Positions 6,613 to 7,116 of a stretch of 7,116 nt of DNA are shown piece by piece. Each line of letters begins with the position of its first letter. Within the stretch, counting starts at the first letter, position 1. The translations under genes were made by a program, and so were the position numbers. This DNA is from a bacterium (lineage in GTDB: Bacteria > JAMCPX01). Under the pieces are notes generated by a model. It had not been told where the DNA came from. It saw only the letters and a program-made list of their open reading frames with translations, and made no database searches. The DNA is taken from the NCBI GenBank assembly GCA_021787655.1, contig JAJYLM010000109.1, positions 1 through 7,116 on the forward strand, read 5' to 3'.

Positions 6613-6654
6613 ATCAGCTTTGGAACAGAAGCGGTTAAGGCGAACCCCATCGCC
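6603..6654 (-). promoter_or_regulatory. Fluoride riboswitch aptamer (crcB motif)
   Basis: Read on the - strand, the segment starts GGCGATGGGGTTCGCC, continues TTAACCGC, has a short stem GCTT/AAGC with an 8-nt loop, and ends GCTGATGACTCCTACC. These are the conserved blocks of the crcB RNA motif. The first stem is GGCG/CGCC. Its loop GGGGTT can pair with GACTCC downstream (with two wobble pairs) to make the pseudoknot seen in the known fluoride aptamer fold. The 52-nt span is the same size as the well-studied Thermotoga aptamer. It precedes crcB, the classical gene under this riboswitch. Fluoride binding, with Mg2+, should stabilise the pseudoknot and switch crcB expression on. The motif is seen directly; the ligand follows from the established family. 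Confidence 0.95.
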
Positions 6655-6662
6655 TGTGACGA

Positions 6663-6690
6663 AATACACTACGGAGTGTTGGACTGTCAA
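6663..6690 (-). promoter_or_regulatory. Promoter of the fluoride riboswitch-crcB-DUF190 unit
   Basis: On the - strand a perfect -35 TTGACA (6690-6685) is followed after 16 bp by TGTATT (6668-6663), a 4-of-6 match to the -10 consensus. Initiation near 6656 would start the RNA about two bases before the first conserved aptamer base, so the aptamer would be the very 5' end of the transcript. The weak -10 is the doubtful part. Confidence 0.6.
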
Positions 6691-6705
6691 GGCATTTTCC
6701 CTCCA

Positions 6706-6721
6706 GAATAAATATTTATTC
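6706..6721. repeat. Perfect 16-bp palindrome between divergent promoters
   Basis: GAATAAATATTTATTC is identical to its own reverse complement. It lies 15 bp behind the -35 of the crcB promoter and 9 bp behind the -35 of the lipoprotein promoter, so it could serve as a binding site for a dimeric regulator acting on either or both, or as an AT-rich upstream element. Its low complexity means chance palindromy cannot be dismissed. Confidence 0.55.
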
Positions 6722-6730
6722 CAAAAACAC

Positions 6731-6758
6731 TTGACAGTACTGTATATTAACGTATTAT
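6731..6758 (+). promoter_or_regulatory. Promoter of the IPT/TIG lipoprotein gene
   Basis: A perfect -35 TTGACA at 6731-6736 and TATTAT at 6753-6758 (5 of 6 to the -10 consensus) are separated by 16 bp. Initiation near 6765 would leave a 5' leader of about 15 nt containing the ribosome binding site AAAGGAG at 6768-6774. It is divergent from the crcB promoter. Confidence 0.75.
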
Positions 6759-6768
6759 ATACGTAATA
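6745..6768 (+). promoter_or_regulatory. Imperfect inverted repeat across the -10, possible operator
   Basis: TATTAACGTAT (6745-6755) and ATACGTAATA (6759-6768) are inverted copies apart from one extra A in the left arm, with a 3-bp centre; the inner CGTAT-TAT-ATACG is exact. The repeat covers the -10 and likely start site of the lipoprotein promoter, the usual place for a repressor operator. The symmetry is seen directly; regulator binding is inferred. Confidence 0.4.
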
Positions 6769-6779
6769 AAGGAGAATTT

Positions 6780-7116
6780 ATGTTTTTTAAACATATAATT
6801 ATTTTAAAAATAGGTGGGTTCTTGCTCGCCGGTCTACTGAGCGCCGGATGCTCTGGTGGCGATACATCATCATCGGCACCTCAGAACAGCAGCGACAAAA
6901 CTTCAAACGGTTCTTTTGCCATCTATGGTGTTCAGCCTGAGAGTGCTTCTGCTGGCACCGCGCTCTCTATCACTGGTACTGGTTTTGGCTCATCGGCCGG
7001 GAATGTCCAGTTTGGAACGACCAATGCAGTCATCAGTTCGTGGTCCGACTCCGCGATCAGTGTGATTGTGCCGGATGTGACAGCCGGCAGCATAAAGGTG
7101 AACGTCAATGCAGGAT
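6780..7116 (+). CDS. Secreted lipoprotein with IPT/TIG domain, 3'-truncated by the window edge
   Basis: The visible 112 residues begin with a lipoprotein signal peptide: K4 and H5, a hydrophobic core to about residue 20, and LSAGC with the lipidation cysteine at C24. Serine follows the cysteine, which in enterobacteria would favour outer membrane sorting. A Ser/Gly/Asp-rich linker (25-45) leads into an IPT/TIG immunoglobulin-like domain from F46, with the typical VQPESASAGTALSITGTGFG (51-70), then NVQFGTTNA (75-83) and WSDSAISVIVPD (88-99). TIG domains occur in surface receptors, adhesins and polysaccharide-associated proteins, often in tandem, so the full protein may be much longer. The ATG has AAAGGAG 5 nt upstream. 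The signal peptide codons and upstream DNA are markedly AT-rich compared with the carB end of the window. The function cannot be stated; a cell-surface or extracellular binding role is inferred. Confidence 0.85.
   Translation, partial: MFFKHIIILKIGGFLLAGLLSAGCSGGDTSSSAPQNSSDKTSNGSFAIYGVQPESASAGTALSITGTGFGSSAGNVQFGTTNAVISSWSDSAISVIVPDVTAGSIKVNVNAG

Noticed and set aside
6505..6690. Reverse-strand 61-codon open frame upstream of crcB
   Set aside because: It runs through the fluoride aptamer and expression platform, whose conservation is at the RNA level, and its start would lie inside the crcB promoter -35.

Overview
This window looks like bacterial chromosome, probably from a Desulfobacterota/deltaproteobacterium-like or Nitrospirota-like lineage. 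That placement is an inference. It rests on the carB-greA gene pair, moderate GC content, tRNA genes without an encoded CCA, a YggT protein resembling those I recall from Geobacter-type genomes, and a GT-C-like/TPR membrane protein of a type common there. I see no insertion sequences, CRISPR array, integrase or phage genes.

Left part, + strand (1-3166): the 3' three quarters of carB (carbamoyl phosphate synthase large subunit) is followed 14 bp later by greA (transcript cleavage factor). A strong sigma70-type promoter begins 13 bp after greA and drives a tRNA-Val(TAC)/tRNA-Asp(GTC) pair. A T7 run directly follows tRNA-Asp, and the 3' half of that tRNA can refold into a terminator-like hairpin.

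Middle, + strand (3167-5624): yggT, a small two-helix membrane protein, is followed 56 bp later by a 662-residue membrane protein. The latter has a GT-C-like N-terminal part, a soluble domain with a GG..P..FID.R signature, and C-terminal TPR-like repeats. Bases 3167-3279 hold no clear promoter, only a possible 12-codon minicistron whose stop lies 2 nt before yggT.

Right part (5625-7116): on the - strand is a fluoride-responsive unit. A promoter leads directly into a fluoride (crcB-type) riboswitch aptamer, then an expression platform with mutually exclusive hairpins, then crcB/fluC (fluoride channel) and a DUF190 PII-like gene 10 nt further on. The fluoride unit is convergent with the membrane protein gene and divergent from a + strand lipoprotein gene with an IPT/TIG domain, which runs off the window. 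A perfect 16-bp palindrome sits between the two divergent -35 boxes, and the lipoprotein promoter has a separate inverted repeat across its -10. The convergent gap 5625-5757 has no recognisable terminator.

The strongest functional story is the fluoride operon. The aptamer is nearly canonical, and the leader suggests a three-way switch in which the same aptamer strand can pair with its pseudoknot partner, with a terminator-like strand, or with the crcB Shine-Dalgarno sequence. DUF190 is the one member of that operon without an established role.
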